Of a stretch of 64,000 nt of DNA, positions 24,825 to 32,585 are shown in pieces. The translations under genes were made by a program, and so were the position numbers. Position 1 is the first letter of the stretch. Every line of letters starts with the position of its first letter. The notes under the pieces are model-generated. The model did not search any database. It worked only from the letters and a program-made list of their open reading frames with translations, and was not told the DNA's origin. Where the stretch lies: assembly GCA_903825315.1 (NCBI GenBank), contig CAIKAD010000002.1:248001-312000 (forward strand), given 5' to 3'. This DNA comes from an uncultured Candidatus Peregrinibacteria bacterium. GTDB lineage: Bacteria > Patescibacteriota > Gracilibacteria > Peribacterales > Peribacteraceae.

Positions 24825-25436
24825 ATGACCAATGATCTGACCCCCCACCAGCGCACCGTCCTCAATTTCATCCGCGATTTCCAGGCCAAGCGGGGCTACA
24901 CGCCCTCACTGGCGGATCTCGCCATTGCCTTCGGCGTGCGCAGCAAGAATGCCGTGGCTAAGGTGGTCAACGCCCTCTCGCGGGCCAAACAGATTGAGAA
25001 GGATCCCAAGGGCCGCATCAAGATCCTGGAACAGGAACACACGGAATACGCGCCATTGACGCTCCCCCTCTTCGGTCCCATCGCCGCAGGCTTCGCGGCG
25101 CCTGTGGAAGAGCAGGCAGAAGAAACTGTGACGCTCGACGATTACCTCGTGCACGACAAGGCATCCACCTTCCTGCTCCGGGTAAAAGGAGACAGCATGA
25201 TCGAGGCAGGCATCAATGAAGGGGATATGGTGATTGTGGAGCGCGGTGCGGAGCCACGCGTGGGCGATATTGTGGTAGGTGTACTGGACGGCGAATTCAC
25301 CCTCAAGCGCCTGATGAAAGACAAAGGGAAGTTCTACCTGCAAGCGGAGAATTCCAAGTATCCCGATCTCTACGCATTGGATGAACTCCAGGTCGCCGGC
25401 GTCGTACGGGGATTGATCCGAAAATACGGAAGATAA
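24825..25436 (+). CDS. lexA: LexA repressor
   Basis: At 203 residues this is a standard-length LexA. The winged-helix DNA-binding domain (LTPHQRTVLNFIRDFQAKRGYTP) has a recognition helix near SKNAVAKVVNALSRA. The self-cleavage site is Ala-Gly in GPIAAGFAAP. The S24 peptidase domain has the catalytic Ser in VKGDSMIEAGI and Lys in FTLKRLMKD. It represses DNA-damage genes until RecA filaments trigger its cleavage. A strong promoter overlapped by a tandem operator-like repeat lies upstream, and dinB follows after 35 nt, so damage-inducible coexpression is expected. Confidence 0.96.
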   Translation: MTNDLTPHQRTVLNFIRDFQAKRGYTPSLADLAIAFGVRSKNAVAKVVNALSRAKQIEKDPKGRIKILEQEHTEYAPLTLPLFGPIAAGFAAPVEEQAEETVTLDDYLVHDKASTFLLRVKGDSMIEAGINEGDMVIVERGAEPRVGDIVVGVLDGEFTLKRLMKDKGKFYLQAENSKYPDLYALDELQVAGVVRGLIRKYGR

Positions 25437-25471
25437 GACGGAAGGACATCATTGCTTTTTCACACGTTCCT

Positions 25472-26869
25472 ATGATTGCCCATGTGGACGCAGACTCGTT
25501 TTTTGCGTCGGTTCTTGTCCGACAGAATCCTGCACTGAAAGGAAAACCTCTTCTGGCTTTAGGCATGGGCGGCAGCTGTGTGATCGCCGCAAGCTACGAA
25601 GCCAAGGCAAAGGGCGTAAAGACGGGGATGCGCGTGAAAGATGCGCTTCTGCTGGCTCCTGACGCCTTGCGGATCCCCTCGGATTACCGCGAGACGGGAC
25701 TGGCGTCGCAACAGATCGAATCCGTCCTTCGCGATGTCTCTCCCGTAATCGAACAGATGTCCATTGATGAATGGTTCCTGGATCTTCAGGCAGCCGTAGG
25801 TGGCCTCCCCGCCTCGCTCCCAACCTTTGCGGAACGTATCAGGAAGGACGTCCTCACGCGCGTCGGCCTCTCGGTCTCTGTGGGTATCGCCCCCAGCAAA
25901 TTATTGGCAAAGATGGCGAGTGAGTACCGGAAGCCCGGAGGGGTTACGGTTGTCGTCCTGAACCCACCCCCTCCACCCGCCCCTCCTCCCGCCCTCACCC
26001 CCAACCCCTCTCCCAAGGGGAGAGGGGAATGTTTTTGTTTGTTTCCCATGTCTAAAAACAACTACAGAACACATACATTCCCTTCCCCCTCTGGGGGAAG
26101 GGTTAGGGATGAGGGCGGAACAACACACAACAAACAAACCCACGAAGAACTAAGAGTGAGGGCGTTCCTCTCCGACCGCCCCGCCGCCGCTATACCGGGC
26201 ATCGGCCCCCGGCGCCAGGTCCACTGCGAAGTGGAAGGCTGGGCAACGGCATGGGACATTGCACAGGCGCCCCCAGACAAGCTCAAAAAGCTGTTCGGGC
26301 GGCCGGGGCTGGAAATGCAGCGGGAACTCCTCGGAGAGCGCGTTTTTGCCGTTCATGAAGATACGAACCCTCAACAATCCATCTCCCGCGCACGGAGCTT
26401 TCTGGCAGAAGGAAGAACGGACGTTCTATGGGCGCACATGCTCCGGCACCTCGAGTACATCATCCTCAAGATGCGCCGGATGCACCAAGCCGCCAAGGGC
26501 CTCTCTGTATGGCTCAGAGATGCCTCCTACGCGTACAAGAGCACCCACTGCCCTCTCCCCCGCCCCCTGGACACGGAAGAGGCCCTGCAGCCCTTCCTGC
26601 GCCGTTGCTTCCACGAGATTTACGAGAGGAACATGACGTACACGCAGACGGGACTGGCGCTCTGGAAGCTCTGTCCCGGTGGCAAGCGCCAGTTATCCCT
26701 GTTCGAAGACCCTCGGAAGGTGATCGGCGAAGAATCATTGCAAGACTCCCTGGACGCCCTGCACAAACGCTACGGGCGCAATGCCATTACCAAGGGATCG
26801 GCGCTCCACGTGAAGAGCGGGACAAAGAAGGGATTGGGTATGCCGATCTATGAATCGAAGAAGAAATGA
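25472..26869 (+). CDS. dinB: DNA polymerase IV-like (Y family) with an in-frame palindrome insertion
   Basis: Catalytic residues are present: HVDADSFFASV (first Asp) at the start and SIDEWFLDL (Asp-Glu pair) near 95. The palm motif VGIAPSKLLAKMASEYRKPGG follows, then the thumb helix-hairpin-helix PGIGPR and the little-finger domain. Between about residues 164 and 225 lies an insert of low complexity and Pro, Gly and Arg. It is encoded by a long palindrome (25991-26118) of the kind usually found between genes. The frame is kept across it, and the downstream sequence restarts at FLSDRPAAAIPGIG, as in normal DinB. The insert falls in the loop between palm and thumb, so the enzyme may still work. 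It is likely induced by DNA damage with lexA. Confidence 0.88.
   Translation: MIAHVDADSFFASVLVRQNPALKGKPLLALGMGGSCVIAASYEAKAKGVKTGMRVKDALLLAPDALRIPSDYRETGLASQQIESVLRDVSPVIEQMSIDEWFLDLQAAVGGLPASLPTFAERIRKDVLTRVGLSVSVGIAPSKLLAKMASEYRKPGGVTVVVLNPPPPPAPPPALTPNPSPKGRGECFCLFPMSKNNYRTHTFPSPSGGRVRDEGGTTHNKQTHEELRVRAFLSDRPAAAIPGIGPRRQVHCEVEGWATAWDIAQAPPDKLKKLFGRPGLEMQRELLGERVFAVHEDTNPQQSISRARSFLAEGRTDVLWAHMLRHLEYIILKMRRMHQAAKGLSVWLRDASYAYKSTHCPLPRPLDTEEALQPFLRRCFHEIYERNMTYTQTGLALWKLCPGGKRQLSLFEDPRKVIGEESLQDSLDALHKRYGRNAITKGSALHVKSGTKKGLGMPIYESKKK
25991..26118. repeat. 128-bp palindromic element inside dinB
   Basis: GCCCTCACCCCCAACCCC and CTCTCCC-AA-GGGGAGAGG at the left are mirrored by CCTTCCCCCTCTGGGGGAAGG and GTTAGGGATGAGGGC at the right, around an A+T-rich centre (TTTTTGTTTGTTT...). 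The words match hairpin repeats (CCCTCACCC/GGGTGAGGG type) that sit between genes in many bacteria. Confidence 0.8.
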
Positions 26870-27018
26870 ACCAACGCCCCAAAACCCCAAACCCCAAAAT
26901 GACCCTGTTCAGGATCGTATTTGGCCTGCCCTTCCGAAGCCCTTATCAGGTGCAAATAAAACAACGGGACGAAGGAGGATCATGGGGATGTTGGAGAATT
27001 GGCTTTTTGCCAACCAAC
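26870..27018. repeat. Family A-related palindrome between dinB and valS
   Basis: CCCCAAAATGACCCTG and TTCAGGATCGTATTTGG carry the family core. The remainder, with AGGATCATGGGGATGTTGG and AATTGGCTTTTTGCCAA, is a degenerate second half. It separates two converging genes. Confidence 0.55.
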
Positions 27019-27023
27019 ATCTC

Positions 27024-29711
27024 CTATACCCCCAATGAGTTAAACCTTTCCTCAATCTTCCCCACTTTCTCCTTCATCGTACGCACTTTCTCCTTCTCTG
27101 CTTCCACCACTGCAGCAGGCGCCCGCGTGACAAAATCCTGGTTCTGCAAACGCTGCTCGGTAGAATGAATGATCTTCTCCAAATGTTCCTTTTCCTTCGC
27201 AAGGCTCGCCCTCTCTTTCTCCACATCAATTAATCCTTCGAGTGAAAGATGAACTTCAATATCCGGCAAAAATTCCGAAACGACGTTGGGAAGCTTCTCC
27301 GGCTGCTTTTCGATGGTCAGCTCACCCACGCGCGCAAGGCGCTTAATGTGCTCAGCCTGTTTCTCCATCAATTTTGTGTACACTTTTGTGTACACTATTG
27401 TGTGCACATTCTTTCCCTGCTCGATATTCTGTTCGCTGCGCATCTTGCGAATTGCGGTGATGACGTCCACAAGGATCTGGAACTCGCGGAACGCGCCTGG
27501 ATCCTTCTGCTTTGCCTTCACTTCCGGCCAGTCCTCAGCAATGAGCAAACCTGCACCTTCCGGTTGTACCGATGCCCACACCTCCTCCGTCATAAACGGA
27601 CAGTAGGGATGAAGGAGAGTAAGGATACGACGCAAGACATGGACAAGCACGGAAAGATTCGCACCTCCCTTAGAAAGCTCCAAGTACCAATCACAGAAGT
27701 AATCCCACACAAAGCTATAAAGCCTGCTTCCCGCATCGCTGAGTTGATAATCCTCAAGTGCCTTCGTTACATCCTCAATGAGCACCTCTGTAGCGTGCAG
27801 GATGGCGCGATCGGCAAGGGAGAGTGTGTCACTATCTGGCAACTCCGTAAGAGTCCGAGGATCCGTCTTGGCCTGGTCACACTGCATCAGCACGAAACGC
27901 GACGCGTTCCAGAGTTTATTGATAAAGTTCCGGTACCCCGCGATCTTCTCTTCGTAGAGCCGCGAATCGGCTCCCGGACTCTGCCCGACGATCATCGAGA
28001 GCCTGAGGGCATCCGCGCCGTACTTTGGGATGATATCGAGCGGGTCGATCATGGTTTCGGGGTCGGATTTGCTCATCTTCTTGCCATCCCGTGTACGAAT
28101 CAGACCATGCAAATAGACTGTCTCGAAGGGAATGTCTCCTGTGGCGTACGTGGTCATTAAAATCATCCGGGCGACCCAGAAGAAGAGAATATCGTACCCG
28201 GTCTCCATCACCTGTGTGGGATGGAACTTCTGGAAATCGGGGCTCTTCTTGAACAGATCATCCAGGGAAAGGTCATAGGATTCTGCAAGGGACGGATCCA
28301 CGAGCGTGCTCCAGGTCCACAATCCTGACGAAAACCATGTATCCAATGTATCGGAGTCCTGCTCCCACCCTTCGCCTTTCGGAGGGAGGACTCCTACGTG
28401 CATATCCGCAGCCCTATCCGTCTTCTTGTACCAGACGGGAATGCGGTGCCCCCACCAGATCTGGCGGCTGATACACCAGTCTCGGAGGTTGTCGATCCAG
28501 TGGAAGTACACCTTCTCGAACCGCTCCGGGATGATGCTGATCAGCTTCGTCCGAATCACCTCCTGCATAATCTGCTTGAGACTCAACTTCTTGCGCTTCC
28601 AGGGCACCACGGGCTTATTGACGTCTATGAACCACTGCTCCTTGATCTGGGGTTCCACAATGCCTTTTCCGCGGTAACTCACGGCTACGCGGTGGACGTA
28701 GTTCTCATCCACTTTGACGAGCAGGCCCTTCTGCTTGAGTTTTTCGACCACCTGCGGCCGGGCCTTCTCAATCGACAGTCCCTCAAATTCTCCGGCGATG
28801 GGCAGCAGCTTCCCATCGAACCCGATGATCTGTTCCTTCTGGAGACCATGGCGTTCCGCCAGATCAAAGTCCACATGGTCGTGCCACGGGGTAATGGTCA
28901 TGACGCCCGTCCCGAACGAGGGATCAATGGCATCCTTGTCTTTGATGACGGTAGCTGTGACTGGACCGTTGATCCATTCCGCCACAAACGTGTCGCCGTC
29001 CTTGTACTGCTTATACCGCTCGTCATCGGGATGCATCACCACGTACTTGTCGCCGAATTTCGTCTCCGGGCGCGCCGTGGAGATCTGGAACGGGCCGTAC
29101 TGGAACGTGTAGTACGGTGCCTTCTGCTCCACATACTCTATCTCGTCATCGCTCACCGTGGTCTGCATTTTTGGATCCCAATTGACGATGCGGTGGCCGC
29201 GGTAGATCAACTCGTCCGCGTACATCTTTACGAACACCTCGTTGACGCACCGGTTTAAAATCGGATCCATCGTGTAGCGCTCGCGGGACCAGTCGCAGGA
29301 AGCGCCCATTTTGCGGATCTGCGAACGGATAGAGTTCTGGCTCTTACCAACGAATTCCGCGATCTTCGCCACCAGTTTCTCCCTCCCCAATTCTTTCCGC
29401 GGATCCCGCATCCCCTCCTTCTGCAACTGCTTGATGACCACGCTCTCCGTAGCGATGGCCGCATGGTCGGTCCCCGGCACCCACAATGCCTCCTTGCCGC
29501 GCATCCGCTGGTACCGAATGAAGATGTCCTCCAGCGCCAGCATCACCGCATGGCCCAAGTGCAGCTGCCCCGTGGCATTGGGTGGCGGCATACTGATGGT
29601 GAAGGATTCCTTCGTACTGTGGGCATCCGCTGTAAACGCCCCGGACTCCTCCCACATCGTGTAGATGGAGTCTTCAACAGCCTTTGGATCATAGGCCTTC
29701 GGCAAAGACAT
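27024..29711 (-). CDS. valS: Valyl-tRNA synthetase
   Basis: The start is placed at the ATG at 29711 (MSLPKAYDPKAVEDSIYTMWEE) rather than 27 nt upstream: TACACT (29725-29720) lies 8 nt before it, and family alignments begin here. The 895-residue class I enzyme has PPPNATGQLHLGHAVM (HIGH motif), an editing domain in the middle, DGKKMSKSDPETMIDP (KMSKS) near 560, an anticodon-binding domain and a C-terminal coiled coil ending near LGV. It charges tRNA-Val and edits Thr. An oddity is the segment VHTIVYTKVYTK near 790, encoded by three repeats of a GTGTACAC-type word that also occurs between genes. Confidence 0.96.
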   Translation of the reverse strand: MSLPKAYDPKAVEDSIYTMWEESGAFTADAHSTKESFTISMPPPNATGQLHLGHAVMLALEDIFIRYQRMRGKEALWVPGTDHAAIATESVVIKQLQKEGMRDPRKELGREKLVAKIAEFVGKSQNSIRSQIRKMGASCDWSRERYTMDPILNRCVNEVFVKMYADELIYRGHRIVNWDPKMQTTVSDDEIEYVEQKAPYYTFQYGPFQISTARPETKFGDKYVVMHPDDERYKQYKDGDTFVAEWINGPVTATVIKDKDAIDPSFGTGVMTITPWHDHVDFDLAERHGLQKEQIIGFDGKLLPIAGEFEGLSIEKARPQVVEKLKQKGLLVKVDENYVHRVAVSYRGKGIVEPQIKEQWFIDVNKPVVPWKRKKLSLKQIMQEVIRTKLISIIPERFEKVYFHWIDNLRDWCISRQIWWGHRIPVWYKKTDRAADMHVGVLPPKGEGWEQDSDTLDTWFSSGLWTWSTLVDPSLAESYDLSLDDLFKKSPDFQKFHPTQVMETGYDILFFWVARMILMTTYATGDIPFETVYLHGLIRTRDGKKMSKSDPETMIDPLDIIPKYGADALRLSMIVGQSPGADSRLYEEKIAGYRNFINKLWNASRFVLMQCDQAKTDPRTLTELPDSDTLSLADRAILHATEVLIEDVTKALEDYQLSDAGSRLYSFVWDYFCDWYLELSKGGANLSVLVHVLRRILTLLHPYCPFMTEEVWASVQPEGAGLLIAEDWPEVKAKQKDPGAFREFQILVDVITAIRKMRSEQNIEQGKNVHTIVYTKVYTKLMEKQAEHIKRLARVGELTIEKQPEKLPNVVSEFLPDIEVHLSLEGLIDVEKERASLAKEKEHLEKIIHSTEQRLQNQDFVTRAPAAVVEAEKEKVRTMKEKVGKIEERFNSLGV

Positions 29712-29719
29712 TGGCACGT

Positions 29720-29725
29720 AGTGTA
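29720..29725 (-). promoter_or_regulatory. -10 element of valS (leaderless)
   Basis: Minus-strand TACACT ends 8 nt before the ATG at 29711, which places the transcription start at or next to the start codon. Confidence 0.4.
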
Positions 29726-29772
29726 CTACCAAATCCACGAACTCGAAAATTGTTCACTGCCCCCGGATGAGA

Positions 29773-29801
29773 TTGACGGTGTGTAAAGGAGTATAGACAA
29801 T
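29773..29801 (+). promoter_or_regulatory. Promoter candidate for a non-coding RNA
   Basis: TTGACG (29773-29778), 17 nt, GACAAT (29796-29801). No protein frame of note follows, but a terminator does, 210-240 nt downstream. Confidence 0.45.
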
Positions 29802-29807
29802 GTGCGC

Positions 29808-30046
29808 ATGCACTCGCGACCCTTTATTCCAAGCGTACGCTAGGGTCAGTGCACTCAGATCTTTAGCTTGGAGGAACCGACATGTCTCGTGTGCCGACGG
29901 GTGCACACCCGCGTTGGGTGATGCACTTTGACTAGCTGTGGCGGCCTTCCGGCCGCCCTTCTCCGTCTCCTTGAGTCTGCAACGACTGATGACAATCCGT
30001 TTCCTCAGCGAGCCGCCACCCTAATAAGGTAGCGGCTCATTTTTTT
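29808..30046 (+). ncRNA. Candidate structured non-coding RNA
   Basis: Between a promoter and an intrinsic terminator lie about 240 nt without a credible protein. GCTAG pairs with CTAGC and AGTGCA with TGCACT to close a domain at 29830-29938 that holds the hairpin CGGGTG-CA-CACCCG (near 29901-29914). Next come GGCGGCC-TTCC-GGCCGCC (29940-29957) and the terminator at 30010-30046. The fold is clear but I do not recognise the family. Size would allow 6S RNA or another regulatory RNA; no diagnostic motif was seen. Confidence 0.4.
30010..30046 (+). terminator. Intrinsic terminator of the candidate ncRNA
   Basis: GAGCCGC (30010-30016) pairs with GCGGCTC (30032-30038) and is followed by a run of seven T. 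Confidence 0.8.
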
Positions 30047-30138
30047 GGCCATGGCACGACAGCAATCTTGATACGGAATCAGCCGTAGTCCTCCAAATAC
30101 ATCCATCAAGGCAATCCATGAATCCCCTACATCATGAT

Positions 30139-30167
30139 AAAAAAAACGACCGCCGTTTCGGGCGGTC
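30139..30167 (-). terminator. Intrinsic terminator, minus strand
   Basis: GACCGCC/GGCGGTC encloses a 6-nt loop, and the minus-strand RNA ends in eight T (A run 30139-30146). No gene reading into it was identified, so it may belong to an unseen minus-strand RNA from 30170-30320. Confidence 0.6.
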
Positions 30168-30322
30168 ATTTCGAATGGATGAAAGAGCGAGAACTTTCAC
30201 ACGCCTTGCGGCGTAAAAGCCGGATAGTTATACAGAAGTGCCGAAGCGTATGCAAGAGATTATTTACACAGAAACTTCTCCATTTGCTCGCAATTCCTGC
30301 AATCGTTTCTCACAATAGGACT

Positions 30323-30697
30323 ATGAACAGGGCAGAGGCCTCATGGGAACTCCTCAAGCAGGACCGCATATCCCGGCCTGGAAGCAACAATACCGTCGCG
30401 GATTATCTGGGAGATGTGGTGGTAAAGACACACGACGTACTTGCCAACGCCATTCCCAGCCTCCTCACTCCCATCGACCGGAACAGCTACGAAGTAGTTG
30501 ACCGTACGAGTCCCATCACCGCCACGGTCCAGCGTGTGCGCTCCGCTCTCCATGCCCGATGGTTCAACAAAGGAAATCCGCTGAACGTGGTGGCAAAAGC
30601 CGCTACAGCCATTATGGAAATCCCCGACGGTGTCATTAGTGATGCGCTTCACCTCTTGAGCGGGGAAAACGGGAAAGTCCTTCGTACCGCGGCATAA
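30323..30697 (+). CDS. Hypothetical protein, 124 aa
   Basis: The frame is open from 30134, but the earlier part runs through a terminator hairpin. The ATG at 30323 (MNRAEASWELLKQDR) has CACAAT 6 nt upstream and gives a coherent helical protein: VADYLGDVVVKTHDVLANAIPSLL and NVVAKAATAIMEIPDGVISDALHLL. There is no membrane segment or known motif. It is followed 111 nt later by another short gene with a similar promoter arrangement. Function unknown. Confidence 0.55.
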   Translation: MNRAEASWELLKQDRISRPGSNNTVADYLGDVVVKTHDVLANAIPSLLTPIDRNSYEVVDRTSPITATVQRVRSALHARWFNKGNPLNVVAKAATAIMEIPDGVISDALHLLSGENGKVLRTAA

Positions 30698-30796
30698 TCC
30701 TGTTCCTTCCCCTCGCCCTGCTCCATCTGGGGATTTCGAAAGCTTTCCGTTCGCATGCTACTGCGCAAAGGTATGGGCAGCAGACGGGATTTTTGC

Positions 30797-30802
30797 TATA
30801 CT
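30797..30802 (+). promoter_or_regulatory. Extended -10 (leaderless) of the 91-aa gene
   Basis: TGCTATACT ends 6 nt before the ATG at 30809. It is preceded by GGGATTTT, very like the region before the start at 4538. Confidence 0.5.
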
Positions 30803-30808
30803 ATCCCG

Positions 30809-31084
30809 ATGTCACAAAACCCCTTTCCACCGCCCGCACCTGCTGCCGCTCCGTTCGATGTTCCTCTGGAAGCACCAGCACAGGAAGCCCTACCCCCTAC
30901 ACTCAACACCGCCCTCCTTTCCCCGGAAGCGCAGAACCTCTACGAAGCCGAGAAATGGACAACGATCAATGCCACTCAAGCCTCCCTCAGCACACTCGCC
31001 ATGTCCACCCTCCCTGCAGCACGCGCCGCCGGCATAGCGATCAACGGTACGGAAAAGATGTTCCAGCCTTTGACGAGCTTGTAG
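30809..31084 (+). CDS. Hypothetical protein, 91 aa
   Basis: The ATG at 30809 (MSQNPFPPPAPAAAPFDVPLE) is fixed by the extended -10 just upstream. The N-terminal 40 residues are Pro/Ala-rich and probably disordered. The second half (EAQNLYEAEKWTTINATQASLSTLAM) is helical. No motif is recognised. The stop lies at the start of a GTAGGTAGTAGG tandem array. Confidence 0.5.
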   Translation: MSQNPFPPPAPAAAPFDVPLEAPAQEALPPTLNTALLSPEAQNLYEAEKWTTINATQASLSTLAMSTLPAARAAGIAINGTEKMFQPLTSL

Positions 31085-31200
31085 GTAGTAGGTAGTAGGT
31101 AGTAGGTAGTAGGTAGTAGGTGGTACATGAAATGGGCAATTGCTTCACTATTTCCTTTTCGATGTACTACAACCTACAAGCTACAACCTACTCTCTCCTT
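31081..31200. repeat. GTAGGTA tandem array with inverted partner
   Basis: About six tandem copies of the 7-nt word GTAGTAG/GTAGGTA (31081-31123) are followed after about 40 nt by complementary words (TACTACAACCTACAAGC, TACAACCTACT). The arms could fold into one long imperfect hairpin. Confidence 0.75.
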
Positions 31201-31239
31201 CAACAGCACAACAACATGTATAATACTCAAGACAACCCT

Positions 31240-31521
31240 ATGCCGACCTTCGATTTTCGCTGCCCGAAGTGTTCACATGTCTTTGAATTCTTGCGCCCAT
31301 TCGGGAGTAAGACGGTTCCTGCATGCCCGTCCTGCAAGAATAAGAGGACGGAAAAGCTGATGACTCCGCCCGCCATCCAGTTTAAGGGAAAAGGGTTCTA
31401 CAAGACCGATAGCCGATCCGGGACGGCCAAAACGGCCAAGACTCCAAAGAAGAAAGTCGAAGCGAAGACGGAGCCGGTGTGCGGCGGTGAGTGCAAATCG
31501 TGTCCAGTGGGGAACGAATGA
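31240..31521 (+). CDS. FmdB-family zinc-ribbon protein, 93 aa
   Basis: The ATG at 31240 (MPTFDFRCPKCSHVFE) matches the usual FmdB start; a TATAAT at 31218-31223 would give a leader of about 10 nt. The zinc ribbon is CPKCSHVFE with ACPSCKNKRTEKLMTPPAIQFKGKGFY. A basic linker leads to a second Cys cluster (VCGGECKSCPVGN). FmdB-type proteins are small putative regulators of unknown action. It converges on the Cys-rich repeat gene, with a family A palindrome between. Confidence 0.85.
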   Translation: MPTFDFRCPKCSHVFEFLRPFGSKTVPACPSCKNKRTEKLMTPPAIQFKGKGFYKTDSRSGTAKTAKTPKKKVEAKTEPVCGGECKSCPVGNE

Positions 31522-31592
31522 CCAATGAACCAATTATCCAACAACCTAAACCGACCCTGCTCTGTATCGTTTGGTGATTTGGGATTTTGATA
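31522..31592. repeat. Family A intergenic palindrome
   Basis: AATGAACCAATTATCC and AAACCGACCCTGCTC at the left face ATCGTTTGGTGATTTGGG and ATTTTGATAGTTGTTCATT at the right. Confidence 0.65.
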
Positions 31593-31603
31593 GTTGTTCA
31601 TTA

Positions 31604-32431
31604 TTACTTCCTCATCCTCCTCCCCGCCGCCGGATGGCTCGCCGGTTCCCGCTTGCAGATTGCGGAGCAACCGTCCCCACCCGCGCGGTTACCGTCGTCG
31701 CACTCCTCGCTACGCCCCTGTACGCCGTCGCCGCAGGTCACCTCACTCATGCAGCTGGCGGAGCAGCCGTCGCCGCTCACGTTGTTGCCGTCATCGCACT
31801 CCTCGCCAAGGGTAACACGAGAGTCCCCGCAACGCTGGAAGCGGCAGGTGGCGCTGCAGAGATCTGCATCGTCGGTATTGCCGTCATCACAGTCTTCACC
31901 GGACTGGCGGACACCATCGCCACAACGTTCCGTGCGGCACCCGGCGGAGCAACCGTCACCGCCATAGCGGTTACCGTCATCACACTCTTCTTTTCCCTCT
32001 TGAATGCCATTCCCGCAGGAGCTTTCCACCGTACAGGAAGCGGAACATCCGTCACCGCTTGCCCTGTTTCCGTCATCGCACTTCTCCCCAGCATCCACTG
32101 CGCCATTCCCACAGGTCTCCAATGTGCAGTAGACGGAACACCCGTCGCCCGCCGTTGCGTTCTCGTCATCGCACTCCTCCGGAGGTTCCACCACCCCATT
32201 GCCGCAGTATTCACGCTTGCAGATGTTGGAACAACCATCCCCACCCCTCCGGTTACCATCGTCGCACTGCTCCCCGCGCTGAATGATCCCGTCCCCGCAA
32301 CGGGAGACGACATTCCTATGGAGTGCGGCGCCAAGCTCCACTGCTTGAAAGTAGCTCATGCTTAACAGCCCAAGAGCTGATGTGGCAAAGAGGGCGGCAA
32401 GAATGTGAAGACGGATGTTTGTATTATGCAT
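31604..32431 (-). CDS. Cysteine-rich repeat surface protein (DUF4215 type), 275 aa
   Basis: A signal or anchor sequence ([20 protein letters not shown]) is followed by seven tandem units of about 31 residues with the pattern CGNG-xx-xxxEECDDGN-xxxGDGCSxxC. They are the 'Myxococcus cysteine-rich repeat' seen in secreted proteins, with about six cysteines per unit in disulphides and Asp/Asn residues suited to calcium. It would be stable, secreted and exposed. The protein stops soon after the seventh unit with a basic tail ([10 protein letters not shown]), so it is short for the family, whose members are often large. A perfect TATAAT lies 7 nt before the ATG at 32431, which rules out the longer 300-residue frame. 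Confidence 0.82.
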   Translation of the reverse strand: MHNTNIRLHILAALFATSALGLLSMSYFQAVELGAALHRNVVSRCGDGIIQRGEQCDDGNRRGGDGCSNICKREYCGNGVVEPPEECDDENATAGDGCSVYCTLETCGNGAVDAGEKCDDGNRASGDGCSASCTVESSCGNGIQEGKEECDDGNRYGGDGCSAGCRTERCGDGVRQSGEDCDDGNTDDADLCSATCRFQRCGDSRVTLGEECDDGNNVSGDGCSASCMSEVTCGDGVQGRSEECDDGNRAGGDGCSAICKREPASHPAAGRRMRK

Positions 32432-32438
32432 GTTTATT

Positions 32439-32444
32439 ATTATA
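32439..32444 (-). promoter_or_regulatory. Extended -10 (leaderless) of the Cys-rich repeat gene
   Basis: Minus-strand TGGTATAAT is a perfect extended -10 ending 7 nt before the ATG. It is the clearest leaderless promoter in the window. Confidence 0.65.
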
Positions 32445-32504
32445 CCATCATTTGTATATTTTGTTAAGTTCTGGATATTGGCTTTATCTTCGCAATAATT
32501 GACC

Positions 32505-32580
32505 ATTTACCAACGATCCATGACCAAAACGACCCTGCTCAGGATCGTCTTTGGTCATTGGGATTTTGAATACGTGGTTC
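32505..32580. repeat. Family A intergenic palindrome (best copy)
   Basis: CATGACCAAAACGACCCTG and CTCAGGATCGTCTTTGG with TCATTGGGATTTTG form a near-perfect hairpin between pnp and the Cys-rich gene. Confidence 0.75.
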
Positions 32581-32585
32581 TTTTC

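Noticed and set aside
24825-26869. Recoding of TGA as glycine, as in Gracilibacteria and Absconditabacteria
   Set aside because: TGA closes normal-length genes (tig, dinB and others) and is absent inside conserved frames, so the standard bacterial code fits.
31081-31200. GTAGGTA array as a phase-variation switch
   Set aside because: It lies between genes, after a stop and not in a promoter spacer or reading frame, so a switching role is not supported.
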